This document shows, in pieces, positions 11,243 to 21,825 of a DNA stretch of 64,000 nt. Position numbers and translations under genes: made by a program. The notes under the pieces are model-generated. The model worked only from the letters and a program-made list of their open reading frames with translations, ran no database searches and was not told where the DNA came from. Origin of the DNA: Chloranthus sessilifolius. Lineage: Eukaryota > Streptophyta > Magnoliopsida > Chloranthales > Chloranthaceae. Location: NCBI GenBank assembly GCA_021018995.1, contig CM037588.1, positions 95,392,765 through 95,456,764 of the forward strand, written 5' to 3'. Numbering within the stretch: position 1 is the stretch's first letter; every line of letters starts with the position of its first letter.

Positions 11243-11280
11243 CTTTGCTCAGGGACTAGCAAAGCTTAGGTTTGGGGGTG
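11243..11280 (+). promoter_or_regulatory. Hairpin and polypurine tract of A1
   Basis: CTTTGCT (11243-11249) and AGCAAAG (11258-11264) are perfect complements around an 8-base loop, followed four bases later by the tract GGTTTGGGGGTG. The LTR begins at 11281. The same hairpin precedes the tract in A0, A2 and A3. Confidence 0.75.
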
Positions 11281-13290
11281 TGTTAAGTGGTGAAAAATGC
11301 CAGTTTTCACCTCTTAACCTGACCTTTGATGGACCTGTGAGCACATTAATAAACCTCTGTTGAGTCTGTTTTGTAGATAGCAATAAAAGATAGGAAAAAT
11401 GCAGAAAATCACTCAAGAATGCCACACAAAGAAGTCTATCTCTCAGCACAGTACAGACCCAGCAATAGCACACCAGAGGGCTGCACACCATTGGGCCCTT
11501 GGGGTGCGTGACAACAGCAGGGCAAGGCGAAGGAAGTGAAAACAGGCTGAAAACATCCTATCGAGAGGTTATCTGAGGACTTCGATAGGAACTGAGAGCC
11601 AAAAATGGAGGAATTTGTGCAGTTGGAAAGGGTTCGATAGGATCTGAAGGCAGAAAAAGGATGGATTCGTGTGGATTGAGGAGTTCGATAGGATCCAAGA
11701 ACCTATCGAGCAGCTGAAAGAAAGGAAGGAACCATCCTATTGAAAGCCCGCCTGAGGTGTAAGAGGAACCTATCGAATGGTATCAGAATGATGGCATGCA
11801 GAGCTGAACCTATCAGAATGATGGCATGCAGAGCTGAACCTATCGAAATGGTCCTCCAACCTGTCGAATGCTCCAGGCAAAGGGCTGAGAATGCTGAAGC
11901 TTTAAGAGAAGGCTCATCCTATCGGAACCTATCGAAGAGACCTGAGAAGCTATCGAAATCGTGTGAAAAGCTTCTCAAAAAAATCAGCTATGCACACGTT
12001 GCAACTTGGTGACCTATTGCATGCAAATTGAGGCACTTTTGTGACCGACACGATGATCCAAAAGATGCCCTAGGAAACCCTAACCAACCTACATGCTCTG
12101 ACAGAACTCTAACGAACTCTGAGGATCTTCTAGAAGGGAACATTGGAGGGAAAAATAGGAGATAAAGCTATATATTGAGATCCCTAATTGCAATTGGGAG
12201 AGATCAAGATTTGGATCAAATTCTGGAGATCAGAGCTTGTAGCAAAGTTCCATCTTCCCTTTTTTATCTCAACTATGGTTGGCTAATTCCCTAAGAGCAG
12301 CGAGGAGAGAGGTTAGATCTGTAATTGGGTAAGGTTGAGAGTGTTATTGTGGGTTAATTGCTGCACAGACTACAGATCTGAGAGCATTTCATTATAGAGT
12401 GAGTTTTATTGCAATGTAAATGCCATTTTTATTGTTTTAATTAGATCTATAGTTCCTTTGGTTTCATTTGGTGCTCGATTGGATTTGTGTAGAGGAGTCT
12501 ATTGATCAGCTCACCCACTTAACTGGTAGACCTCTTGGATACCATCTGATCTCCCTAGATCTGATATCCCTACAATTTCTTGTGTCTGTGACCTAGAAAT
12601 TGCAGCATCTATAGTGGTTTTAATGCTCTAATTGAAACCTTTGGTTTGGAGGAATTCTCTAGGATGATCTGTGACCATTGAAGTGGACAGATCATAGCCT
12701 TAAGATCAGTCCAATCTCTTGTTTCAATTGGATTCTTCTACCATAAACCTTTGGATCAGACGAAGTCTATAGGATAATTTGTGACCATTGAAGTGGACAG
12801 ACCATAGCCTTAAGATCAGTTAAATCCTTTGGTTTAGAGTGGAGTCTTGTACCTTGCAGTTGTGCATGTAGCCAGCTGAGGGATTTGTGTGCTTTGAACC
12901 CCTGTAATATGATCAGCTCAACCTGATTGCAATGAGTCCAATCTCCAACCTGCTCTTCTCCATTTTCTATTTTTAAACCCTTCCACTTGCAAGATCTAGA
13001 TCTCTGGACTCGATCTTAGTTAGTTGCATTCTATTTGTAGTTTAGTTTAAGTGACGACCCTTTTTAACTTCTCTCCTTTCTTTTAGCTGACTTAGCATTA
13101 GTTAGGGTGTAAGATCTCTTTCTAACCTAGAGATTTACCATATTTTGAACTCACCTCCCTATGGACATTCCCTTACTCTTTTAAACCTTGCTACAATAGG
13201 CCCTGAATACTTGCAGGTCTGTGTGTGTGATCTGCCTTGAATTGAGTGAATTTAAACCCCTTTTTTTTAAGTTAAGGCAGTTCCCCAACA
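11281..13290 (+). repeat. 3' LTR of A1
   Basis: It starts TGTTAAGTGG after the polypurine tract and ends CCCCAACA. It carries the CCTATCGA array at about 11547-11965 and a TATA box near 12168. A 31-bp unit containing CCTATC and GGCATGCAGAGC is tandemly duplicated at about 11790-11851; the 5' LTR has no such tandem copy. Confidence 0.9.
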
Positions 13291-13638
13291 ATAGTATTTT
13301 AGTATTTATTGATAGCCAATGCTAGGAAACTTGTTATATAGTGTAATGATACTATTTAATTTCATAAATATCCGATAGTTGAAGATTGTGATTGACGACC
13401 ATAATCTGAAGAAGGAGGATTAGGATTTATTTTCTATAAATTAGAATAAGAAACCATTCTTTTATTCATATTTCTCCAGTAGATTTGGAACTTAAAAGAT
13501 AAATATAAGTTTTCAGAAAATTAAGTTAATATAGAAAAATCCATCTTCGTGGGAACGATCCTATACTAGCTCCACAATTTCCATTCTACGCTTGTAATAG
13601 ATTAAGACTTAATTAGATACACATATAAGTAGTGATCA
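13291..13638 (+). repeat. 3' LTR of A0, last part
   Basis: After A1 the A0 LTR resumes. Bases 13297-13365 repeat 2642-2710 with 6 differences by my count, and the rest matches the primer-site end of the A6 LTR (reversed), including GAACGATCCTATACTAG. It ends AGTGATCA at 13638. Confidence 0.7.
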
Positions 13639-15049
13639 ATAATTCTGATTCCCTAGATGAAAATGTTGGGGCTGGTCCCCCACTAGTCTACCTCCATTCA
13701 TTCTGGATAACCTGCTGGTTGGTGAGTGTGGGTGGTGGGGGATTAAAGCTGGTAAAAGTCCCCACGTAGGCCCCACTATTTCGGACCTCATCCTCATACT
13801 GATGACTTGCATCGACAAATGGTGGGGGAAGGGTGAGGTTATCTTTTTCATTTTAAGTAGACTATGTGGGGGCCTAATGATATCATTGTATGTGGGGGAA
13901 GCTTTGATGATGGGCTTGTGGGGTAGGGGATGAGTGAATGGTGGATTTTGGAGGGGTTGAGCAGGTGTTTGGTTATTTGATAGGGAAGAGGATGTGTAAA
14001 TTGGGGATTTTGGATGGTTTGAGATGGGTTCCCATATTGTGAAGGGAAGGGTGTGGGTGAAAAGGATTTTGATGAGAGGTGAATTGGGGATGGTCGATGG
14101 TTTGGGAGGGATTCCCATATTCAGTTGGGTGTGATGAGTTTGGACGGATAGGGTTCATGCCGATTTCTGGAATTGGATAGAATGGGTTGGTTATTTGATG
14201 GGGAAGGGGGCTTGTTGGGTGTAGGTGAATGTGGAAAATTGGAGGAATGATGGAGGGTTTGAAAATGTCACCCTTGGGTTTGGGCTTAAATGAGCTTGGG
14301 ATTGGGTATTAGGTCTTTGAGGCCCACTCGAATGGCCCCATGGTTGATGGGAAGGGTTTTGGGTGGTATGGATTATGGGTGGTTGATTAGGATTTTGAGG
14401 GAATGGGGTGTGAAGGCTTTGGAGGGTTTGTTGTGGATTGGGTATTTAGGGTGGATGAAGAAGGCTTTGGGAGGCCTTCCAAGCAGAGTATTCCCTCACC
14501 ATGTCATCCATCATGGTCATGTGATCGGCTATAGGAGTGGATGTGGAAGGCCCTCCCGATCAGGGGGGTGTATGGGGAAAATTGGGCATGACTTGGATGG
14601 ATGTGTAGGAAGAATTGAGAATGACTTGTGTGGATGGGGGAAAATAGGGCATTGGATTGGATGTGTGGGGAATGACTTGTTTGGATGGGGGAAAATGTAG
14701 TGTATTTCAATTGGATGTAGAGAGAAAGTAGGGTGTATGTAGAGCGGATTGGAGAAAATTGGGCACAACCTATGTAAATGTTGGGAAATGGGGCATGATT
14801 TTGTGGATGGAGGAAAGTTAGGCACGATTTAGGTGGATGGAAAAGAATATGGAAGATTTGGAAGGATGTAGAAGAAAAAGGGGGTGAATTTTGGATGGTA
14901 GTGGAGAAAAAATGGGGTGGATTTTGAGTGGTGGTAGATGAAAAAATGGGTGCACCGACGGGTTCAGTGACGTTGAATCGAGATTGGGTGGGGAAATCAG
15001 AGATGAGTATCTCCTCTATATGGGAATGTGATGGGGAAGGTGGGGGGGA
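13639..15049. other. Degenerate G-rich low-complexity region
   Basis: The plus strand is rich in GGG and in loose repeats of a GGATGGGGGAAAATTGGGCA-type unit, clearest at about 14540-14870. Long minus-strand ORFs here (13636-14118, 14504-15181) encode Ser/Pro/His-rich repeats that mirror the DNA repeats and are probably not proteins under selection. I see no LTR end or domain. Confidence 0.4.
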
Positions 15050-15225
15050 TGAATCGGGATTGGCGTAAGCCAGATCGACCGCCCAAGATATGGTTTGGTG
15101 GCGGGTCGGGTATGGATTCCTTGGGTGAGGCCCAAACACTTTCTTTCTCCTTCCCCTACAGGATGATGGAGGGTAAGGCAATATCGTGGTTTCGGCACCA
15201 CAAGTTCTCTCTTTTGGATTTTTGA
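15050..15225 (+). pseudogene. Possible gag scrap
   Basis: The plus-strand frame ends in RMMEGKAISWFRHHKFSL. The pattern 'small hydrophobic, M/LEG, A, WF' is typical of the capsid region of plant Ty3-type Gag proteins, and the preceding PPKIWFGGGSG resembles the 'P K F dG' segment upstream of it. Only about 55 codons remain and there is no zinc knuckle or pol nearby. It is probably a leftover of an old element; chance resemblance cannot be excluded. Confidence 0.35.
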
Positions 15226-15399
15226 TTTTCTTGATTTTTGATTTTTTGGTGATTTTGAATTATTTGGAAATGAAAACTTTTTAGATCTTCTTCTCTTGTG
15301 GTGTTCTTTGGGGCCTCGAAATTCCCTTTTCGTGTGGCGTTCACACGCCTAATGCCTGCCATGGCAGGATCCCAATGCACTTTGGAAGGATCAAAGGGA

Positions 15400-16242
15400 A
15401 TCCTTTGATCTATATAAAGGCATGGAAATCCATGCACCAACTCGATCCCTCGGAAGAGTCAATAAGAGGGTAACCTCTCTTGATCGGCGAGGGCATTTTG
15501 GGTGTCAAAAACGTGAGATTTATCGGGGGTTTTAAAACCAATAAGTGAGGGATTCGATAAACTGTGAAGAAAGGCCCCAAATTTGGGCTGCTCAGTCAGA
15601 ATAAGCTAAGCATGTATATTATATACGCAAGGCAAAAAAATGGTGAAATTTGGCTACGTATGTATTATATATGCAGGGCACAATTTCATACTTTTTGGCT
15701 TAGCGTGTGTAATATATACGCATGGCTAATTCTGGGGATTTTTGGCTTAGCATGTGTTTTATACACGCAAGGCTAAAAGCTATATATGTATATATTTTTT
15801 TACAGCAGCAGACCCGAGTTGGTCTATATTTTTTGGGGAGAGTTTTCTAGAAGTAATGCTTCTTAGGACTGTTTTTCTTTGTTTTAACAGGTCCCTCCTT
15901 TCTGGGCCTAAAGATACAAGGCCGGTGCGGTTCCACTAACGCGCTCTCTAAGGGTTTTAGGCTAAGTAACAAGCACGGTCACCCATCCAATATACCTCCA
16001 GCGCAAGTGCTTTCTCAAATACTAAATGGGGTGATTCGTTTCGAGATCATCACCACTAGGGTTGTTGCTTTACCAAGAATCGGGATGGTTGTATCGCAAC
16101 CTATTTTCCCACCCTTTTGTAAAATCTACCCACGCAAAGCAAATTCAATTAAGTCCCTTGTTGGTTCAATTTTAAGTTCAATTTTAGGGAGTTTTCTTTA
16201 AGTCCAAAAATGGGTGGTGAGAATCTTGTGTCACCTCTACAG
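15400..16242 (-). repeat. Possible Tat/Ogre-type LTR fragment
   Basis: Read on the minus strand it would start TGTAGAGG at 16242, carry four imperfect palindromes around GCGTGTATATTATACGC at about 15780-15600, and a TATA box (TTTATATAG) near 15418. The Tat-type LTR at 31533 has the same order and spacing (start TGTAGA, palindromes at 31201-31012, TATA at about 30740), but the start sequences do not otherwise align. The other border was not found. Confidence 0.35.
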
Positions 16243-16599
16243 GCCGACATCCACTGTTGGTATATGACAAGTAATAAGAAAATTGTGAGGCCAGTCAATC
16301 GATTAAGCGAGAAATGTAAAATGTATAAAGTAGACCCACCAATCGGCTAAGGCGATAAATGACAAGAAATTAAAGCTAAGCTATCAAGTAACCCGCTAAA
16401 CAGCTAAGGTGAGTAAAGACGGAATCGTAAATGCTCAAGTAGGCCCGCCAAACGACTAAGGCGTGTAAATGACAAAAATGTAGGGGTAAGTAGAAAAAAT
16501 GACGAAATAGTAGGGGTTAGTATAAAAAGGAGACAGAAAGGTTAGTAAAAAAAATATGCAAGAAGAGGCCAAAGCTTCAAGGAGAAGCTCTAAAAGCTA
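16243..16599 (-). other. Leader of Tat/Ogre-type element with short tandem repeats
   Basis: This stretch follows the primer site on the minus strand. It contains three loose copies of a roughly 60-base unit with CGCCAAACGACTAAGGCG or variants (about 16330-16480), and no ORF. Confidence 0.45.
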
Positions 16600-16617
16600 T
16601 CCCCAGCGGAGTCGCCA
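16600..16617 (-). promoter_or_regulatory. Primer binding site of Tat/Ogre-type element (tRNA-Arg type)
   Basis: On the minus strand this reads TGGCGACTCCGCTGGGGA, which I recognise as the primer site used by Ogre/Tat elements (tRNA-Arg). It lies four bases from the LTR border at 16622. Confidence 0.75.
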
Positions 16618-16621
16618 TCGG

Positions 16622-16759
16622 TGCAACTGTGGGCTCTTGCGACTCCTTCGTGATGATGCGCTCTCTTAAAAAAAGATAAAGTTCCCACTCAGAGCTTTTG
16701 GTGTCCCGGGATACCTCAAAATCGATATATAAACACTGAAGTGTAAAAATATGACCCCG
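16622..16759 (-). repeat. Tat/Ogre-type 5' LTR, inner part
   Basis: The LTR end next to the primer site (minus-strand end AGTTGCA). It contains a GTATCCCGGGACACCAAAA block that I associate with Ogre-type LTRs. It is separated from its other part (30214-31533) by the insertion of A2. Confidence 0.65.
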
Positions 16760-19123
16760 TGTTGCTATTTCCAATGTGCTTACTTTATTTGTTGGTGGTA
16801 AAAGCAATTTAAAATCAAAGTAAAACAAGGGATAGAATCAACACAACTGAGAAATCCTAGACCTACAAGATACATGGTCCATTTGTAGCAAGTTTTGATA
16901 AGTAAGAGTTTGTCCCACATGGAAAAGTTGATCTACAGCTCCAAGGGAGCCATCTGTAGTAGTCCCTCCAGATCTGACTACAGATCTGGCAGTCCTAAAA
17001 GGAAGGGAGTTTGGGGTCACTTATTCTAAATATCCTAAGATAGCCTAATGAATTAACTACAGAAAGGGTTGAGAAGATGGATGGAGTGTGGGAAAATAAA
17101 TATAAAAGGGTGAGAAGTATGCTATTGGGTCTAGATCAGAGGAGTTTTGTAACTCTGATTCAGATTTGATGTTATAGAAATCCTGTCCAATGACTACATT
17201 ATCACCACTGAGGAGAAAGAATCCAACCCATCTTTGTGCCATGATCCAATCCCTTAAGGCTATAACCTATCCACTCAAATGGTCACAGACTATCTCATAG
17301 GGGAACCACAGTCCAGAGATGGGTCAAAACAAGTTAATCATTGTAGGCACTACTTCATCCATGCTACAAGCTCAAGAATCCATAGGGAACCTCAACCTCT
17401 AAAGCTCTATGTGTGGGGCTAGGGCTGTATAGGACCATGTTAGCCCAAACACATAGAACCAGTAAGGGATTGAGTGCAACCTTCGATCTAGCTGTCCATT
17501 GCTTGAGTGGGACTACAATGGTTCAGTCACAAGCCTACAATCTCTATAACCAGATCAGATCTAACATCTGATGGCGGGCCTATACAAATATAGGGGAGTC
17601 TGCCTCTGTACAATCTCCCACAAGCCTACAAGCACATGTGCAGAGAAGAAGAATCCATCTTGGATCCTACGGATTGGCTTCACCCTAAGGCTATAGCCTA
17701 TCCACTTGAATGGTCACAGACTATCCCAGAGGCTATCCTCCTCATAGAGTCCAAAATAGAACAGTAATATTGCTGCCACCACCATGGTCACAAGGCTACC
17801 AGCTCAAGCTCACATGGGGATTTCAGATCTAGTGGGTCCTGTGGTGGGGCTAAAGCTGTATCAGACCATGATAGCCCAAACACAAAGGTCACTTGGATCT
17901 GAATGGATCCTTAGAATCAGTCCTCCATTGCTTTGAATCACAGCCAAAGCAATGGCGGATCACAAGGCAGCAGCCTTGCACAGAGCAACTCTCAAACACA
18001 CGAATCTCATAAAAGTACAACACCCAATCACAAATTCCATTAATCTAATCTCAATAAACATACATAGGCATGGCCAGCAAGTGCTGGGCCATGGAGAGAA
18101 GAAAAAGCCAAAGGAAAACTACTTACAACTACAGAAAAATAGAAAAGAAAATGATCTCAGATCCCGTAGCAGTGGTGTGGCGGCGCATTAGGGTTAGGGA
18201 ACCCTAATTTTAGCGATGCCACGTGGCCTATTAATGATCCTTGGATGCCTCGGGGTGTGTGCACAAAGATTCAAGCGTGAGGGTGCGTGCCCTAAACCTT
18301 GGAAATTCTCAGAAAGTCCTCTGCTGAAGCGATGGAAGGTTAAAGTTCAGAGCTTCGCTAGGTAGCCATCGTTTCCCAGACTCTTTGCGTGGTAGCTTTG
18401 TTCTTCGCGAGGATGAGTTATCATTAAAACTTCAGACGTCATGGGGTTGCAGCTTCTTGATGCTTTGAGCAGTCGCGAGGTAGATAGTTATGCTCTCGCT
18501 GGATTGGGCTTTGCGCAGTTGGATTGCTACTTGTGAATAGCACGGGAACTGCGCGAGCATTCCATTTCACAATAGATCTTCGCGAGGCTAACTCTGGCTT
18601 CACGAGGCTGCTTTCTTTCTGAACAACGTGAGAAGTTCACTTCTTAATGGAACTTCATGAGGATCCTCGCGATAGCTTTGAGGCTTTTTTGAACTGCGTG
18701 ATAGGTTCTCTTGACACGACAACTTTCCCAAGCTCTCTTGAATCGCGAGGCTGAGACGACCTTTTAACTTTTTTGAACTCATGAGAGCTGTGACTCAAGG
18801 CTTTTAAAGCTCTTCTGTCACTCCACTACATGAGAAGTTGTTGTGAAGTGTTGGGAATTCGCGAGGACTGCGCGAAGCATATTTTTCTGAATCCTCTGAA
18901 GCTTTGGGAAGCTGCGCGAGGCTCTTCTCAGGTCTGGATTTAGTTCTCATTCTTCTTAGGGACTTTTGGGGTCAAAACAGGCTCCTTAGCAGGATTTATG
19001 ACCTTATTGCACTGCTGTTTATTACCTACAAAAAATACTTAACAAACCTTTATTATATGGCTAAGGGTCTAATGAAAGGCTAAGTTAAGGGGTGAAAAGT
19101 GGTACTTTTAAGGTCTTAATACA
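16760..19123 (-). repeat. 3' LTR of A2
   Basis: It is homologous to 27776-30213. An array of CGCGAG/CTCGCG motifs lies at about 18360-18930. Compared with the 5' LTR it lacks 50 bases that include the TATA box (junction at about 18166, between CCCGTA and GCAGTGG). Confidence 0.95.
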
Positions 19124-19160
19124 CCCCCAAACCTAATCTTTGCTAGTCCCTTAGCGAAGC
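19124..19160 (-). promoter_or_regulatory. Polypurine tract and hairpin of A2
   Basis: On the minus strand: CTTCGCTAAGGGACTAGCAAAG, a hairpin of the type seen in A1, then ATTAGGTTTGGGGG directly before the 3' LTR. Confidence 0.75.
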
Positions 19161-20776
19161 TATATTAAATCAACTATAGAAATTAAATGCCACTTTCATA
19201 GGGAGCACGGATATATTTAGCATATGTACTAAGCCTTTTAAACCCCTAGGTGATCCCTAGTGGAGGAGTGAAGTCTCCTGAGGGTTTTCAGTGAAGACAC
19301 CCACAAACTTCTTAATGATACAGTTAACAAAAGTGCATTATTATCAAGTGAGCAGTCTAGAAACAGAGTTAGTTCACCCTTGAATCAGTAAGAATATAAG
19401 AAATTCAAACACCTTGGCTGCACAGAAATTTAAACAGTATAAGCTTCTCATGAAAGCACAGCATTTCCAATCAGTTTACACCAGAGACGCTACACAGGTG
19501 TATCAACATTGAGCTCATCATTGGATCAAAAATTAGGTTATAGGTCACACCTAATGCATTCAAGATCAGACCCAAAAACTCTCCAGGGCATACTCTCATA
19601 AAGAACTGTTGAGGGTTTCATTTTCTCTCAAGCTCAAGAGCAGTTACATCCCCCAAATGGGTCTGTAAGCATGAGCATAGGCAAAGCTCTTAAGTGCTGG
19701 CATCATTGACAGATCCTCACCATAGATTAGATAACTCTTTATCTCCACATGACAGCTCACTCAACTTTGGATCACAAGGGCTTTAACTGGGTTGTAATGT
19801 GGCTTATGGAGTGGGGTTAAAAGAATGGAAGGTTGAAAAGGGGTTCAAAATTGAGAAATCAGTAGGTGAAGGAGGTGATTCATGACTTCACCTTCTTTAA
19901 TTAAGCTCCTTTCATCTTCTTTGAGGTTTTCAGATTTGAAGTGATCAGCTTCTCTTCTTGATTTTGATTTTCCCAATGAAAGTTCCCTCTTGACTCCTCT
20001 CTTACTCCTCTTCATTATTGTTTTTGTTTCTTTTTTATGCATTTTTCTTCTTTTTATTTTATTTTTGCTTTTCTGAAATGCCACCATTTTCTCAGTTACC
20101 ATACTACCAAAATTTTGAGTTACTTTTTTTCCATTCACCTAGTGTTGACCCTAGCTAGTCCATCTTCACCTCTTTCTCCTTTACCTTCTAAATTCTCAGA
20201 GTGAGGGTAAGGTTAAATCAGATACATAGGTTCAAGTGCAAGTACTCATGTGTATTTTTGAAGAAATTTAGGATTTAAGGCTCAAAGGGGGTATGGACAA
20301 AGGCAGTTGCTTAAGGTTGGTATATTTAGGCTCAAACTGTCCAAAAGAAGGCCTTGATCCTTTCCTAAGTATCATGAGTACTGTCAGTTGTTTCAATTTA
20401 GAGTTGCCTAACTTCTAGTGAGCACAGTGACTCAGCCAATCCTTAGAGCTAGAAGAAATTGCCTTAGTCACTCCTCAAAGAAAAAAAAATTTTGTATAGG
20501 CCCAAATATCACTGGTTATGATCTTCCTTTGAATTCTTAAGTATGTCCTTACCTTTTTCTCTCTCTAATGATTCACTAAGTGCTGATACAAGTGAGTTTC
20601 CTTGGTGATCTCATCATGGAAATGTGAAATTTTAAAAGTTTGTAATGCCTAAAGTTCTGGCAAAATTTTAAATTCCTTATTTTGCATGATTCTTAGATGA
20701 ACACGGTTCCATTTCCATATTACTCACAAGATTCTGCTGCCCTTAGGTTAACTATTCCATTGGCAGGATCTGCCTA
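19161..20776 (-). other. Conserved noncoding segment before the 3' LTR of A2
   Basis: Diverged counterpart of 9674-11242 in A1 and 51260-52856 in A3. Shared blocks include the one next to the LTR (19190-19330) and GGGTTGTAATGTGGCTTA (about 19790, plus strand). No sense ORF is credible. Confidence 0.6.
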
Positions 20777-20792
20777 CCACACCCCCAAACCT
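20777..20792 (-). promoter_or_regulatory. Second polypurine-tract-like sequence of A2
   Basis: Minus strand AGGTTTGGGGGTGTGG, 1.65 kb before the 3' LTR, preceded by GAGGACACTGCTCCTCAT as in A3. Confidence 0.65.
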
Positions 20793-21098
20793 ATGAGGAG
20801 CAGTGTCCTCACTAATTCAAAGGTGGGTGTGCACAGATTTATGGTCAGAGAAAAAAAAACATCAAGAATGAAAACAACCAAAAACAGAGAACTTTACAGA
20901 ATAACAGGAAAAGAAAATTTCATTAAGACTAAAAGATTATAAAAATAAAACTCCTAAGAAGAAAGGAGAGAGGGATCAAGGATGTGGGGGCTGAGAAGGT
21001 GGTGGAAGGGGTTGAGTGGAGGGGGCAGGGGATGGGGATGGTTCTATCGTTCGTTGTTTCTTCTTTTGCTAGTCCTTGTCCTTCTCCTTACCCAGGAT

Positions 21099-21221
21099 CT
21101 ACTGAACCACCTCGTATTCATCCAAGAGGAATTGTAGGGGGTCCGGCTCTTTAGGTGGGGGCGGTTCCAACCACATCAGATAAAATTTGTTAGGCAGAGC
21201 ATTAGACTTGTCATCTACCAT
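21099..21221 (-). pseudogene. Truncated third ORF of A2
   Basis: A 40-codon frame begins MVDDKSNALPNKF and ends in TAG, then continues in frame for a few codons as LGKEKDKD before another stop. Its position matches the start of the third ORF in A1 and A3: after integrase, a CG motif array, a TATA-like box and a pyrimidine-rich leader. The acidic start (MVDD) is similar in style to MVGQED (A3) and MAEPEE (A1), but the body is not recognisably homologous and the domain seen in A1/A3 is absent. Either most of the ORF was deleted or this lineage carries a different short protein. Confidence 0.4.
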
Positions 21222-21310
21222 TGTTAGGACTAGGGAAGGACCACTAAGGTGAGAGGAGAAAGGATGAGATGAATATGAAAGGGACTCCCTGTGTATTTAA
21301 AGACGAGGAT
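21222..21310 (-). promoter_or_regulatory. Putative internal promoter of A2
   Basis: On the minus strand TTTAAATAC (21301-21293) is followed by a pyrimidine-rich leader (CATCCTTTCTCCTCTC) and ATG at 21221. The CGCGAG array lies just upstream. Same layout as in A1 and A3; inferred only. Confidence 0.45.
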
Positions 21311-21418
21311 GGTGAAAGATGAATCGGTGTAATAACATCCAAGTTGCCGTAATTAATTGAGAGTGAGTTGGGAAGTGAAAAGTTACAACAATCAGCGTGG
21401 GAAATGACAAATGCATGT

Positions 21419-21600
21419 GACTCGCACAGCTAGGCAAGGGGATCGCGAGATAGGAATGGAATCTCGCGATGATGGATGTTGCAGTTTGTAGTGCGCGAGA
21501 GGCTCTGCAGCATTTGTTGAAGCTTGCGACGGCGTAATAAATACTCTATGTGAATTGCGCGAGAGCTTCCCAAATCTCAATTTGGAATGCGCGAGGGCTT
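21419..21600 (-). repeat. Internal CGCGAG/CTCGCG array of A2
   Basis: Six to seven copies of CGCGAG-type motifs (ATCGCGAGAT, TCTCGCGAT, GCGCGAGAG, GCGCGAGGG and others) in 180 bases, just after the integrase end. The LTRs of A2 carry the same motif; those of A1 and A3 do not. Confidence 0.75.
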
Positions 21601-21825
21601 AGTACCAAACAGGGAGCAATTCATGTAGTGCAGCATACTCATCAAAAATATTCAAACAGTATGCATTCAATTCAAAAATCAGCAAATCGCAGAAGAAGTA
21701 ATCATACTAACCCCACATAAACTCTATCAAACCCAACAGACTCTGACCCCATCGAGACACTATAATTTCCTAAAAACTATTGAAGAAATGAAAGTAGTAT
21801 AGTACAACATGGACACAACTGTGGG

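Larger units (their letters stand above)
2700..13290 (+). mobile_element. A1: Athila-type LTR retrotransposon, internally deleted
   Basis: Two LTRs of about 2.0 kb (2700-4693 and 11281-13290) flank an internal region with a tRNA-Asp-like primer site, a protease remnant, a long damaged third ORF, a conserved noncoding segment and a polypurine tract. Gag, reverse transcriptase and integrase are missing, so the element could move only with help from a relative. The first 20 or so bases of the 5' LTR differ from or are lost relative to the 3' LTR. Instead of a 5-bp target duplication, about 69 bp of the A0 LTR is repeated on both sides (2642-2710 and 13297-13365). Confidence 0.85.

Noticed and set aside
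13636-15181. Long minus-strand ORFs rich in Ser, Pro, His and Phe
   Set aside because: They follow the DNA-level repeats of a low-complexity region, lack any domain, and overlap equally open plus-strand frames.
15960-16000. Minus-strand GGATGGGTGACC, as in the 3' half of 5S rRNA
   Set aside because: Only about 12 bases match; the internal control region and the rest of 5S rRNA are absent.
16760-19123. A2 LTR as a solo LTR
   Set aside because: Its partner at 27776-30213, the primer site, the polypurine tract and a matching target duplication show a full element.
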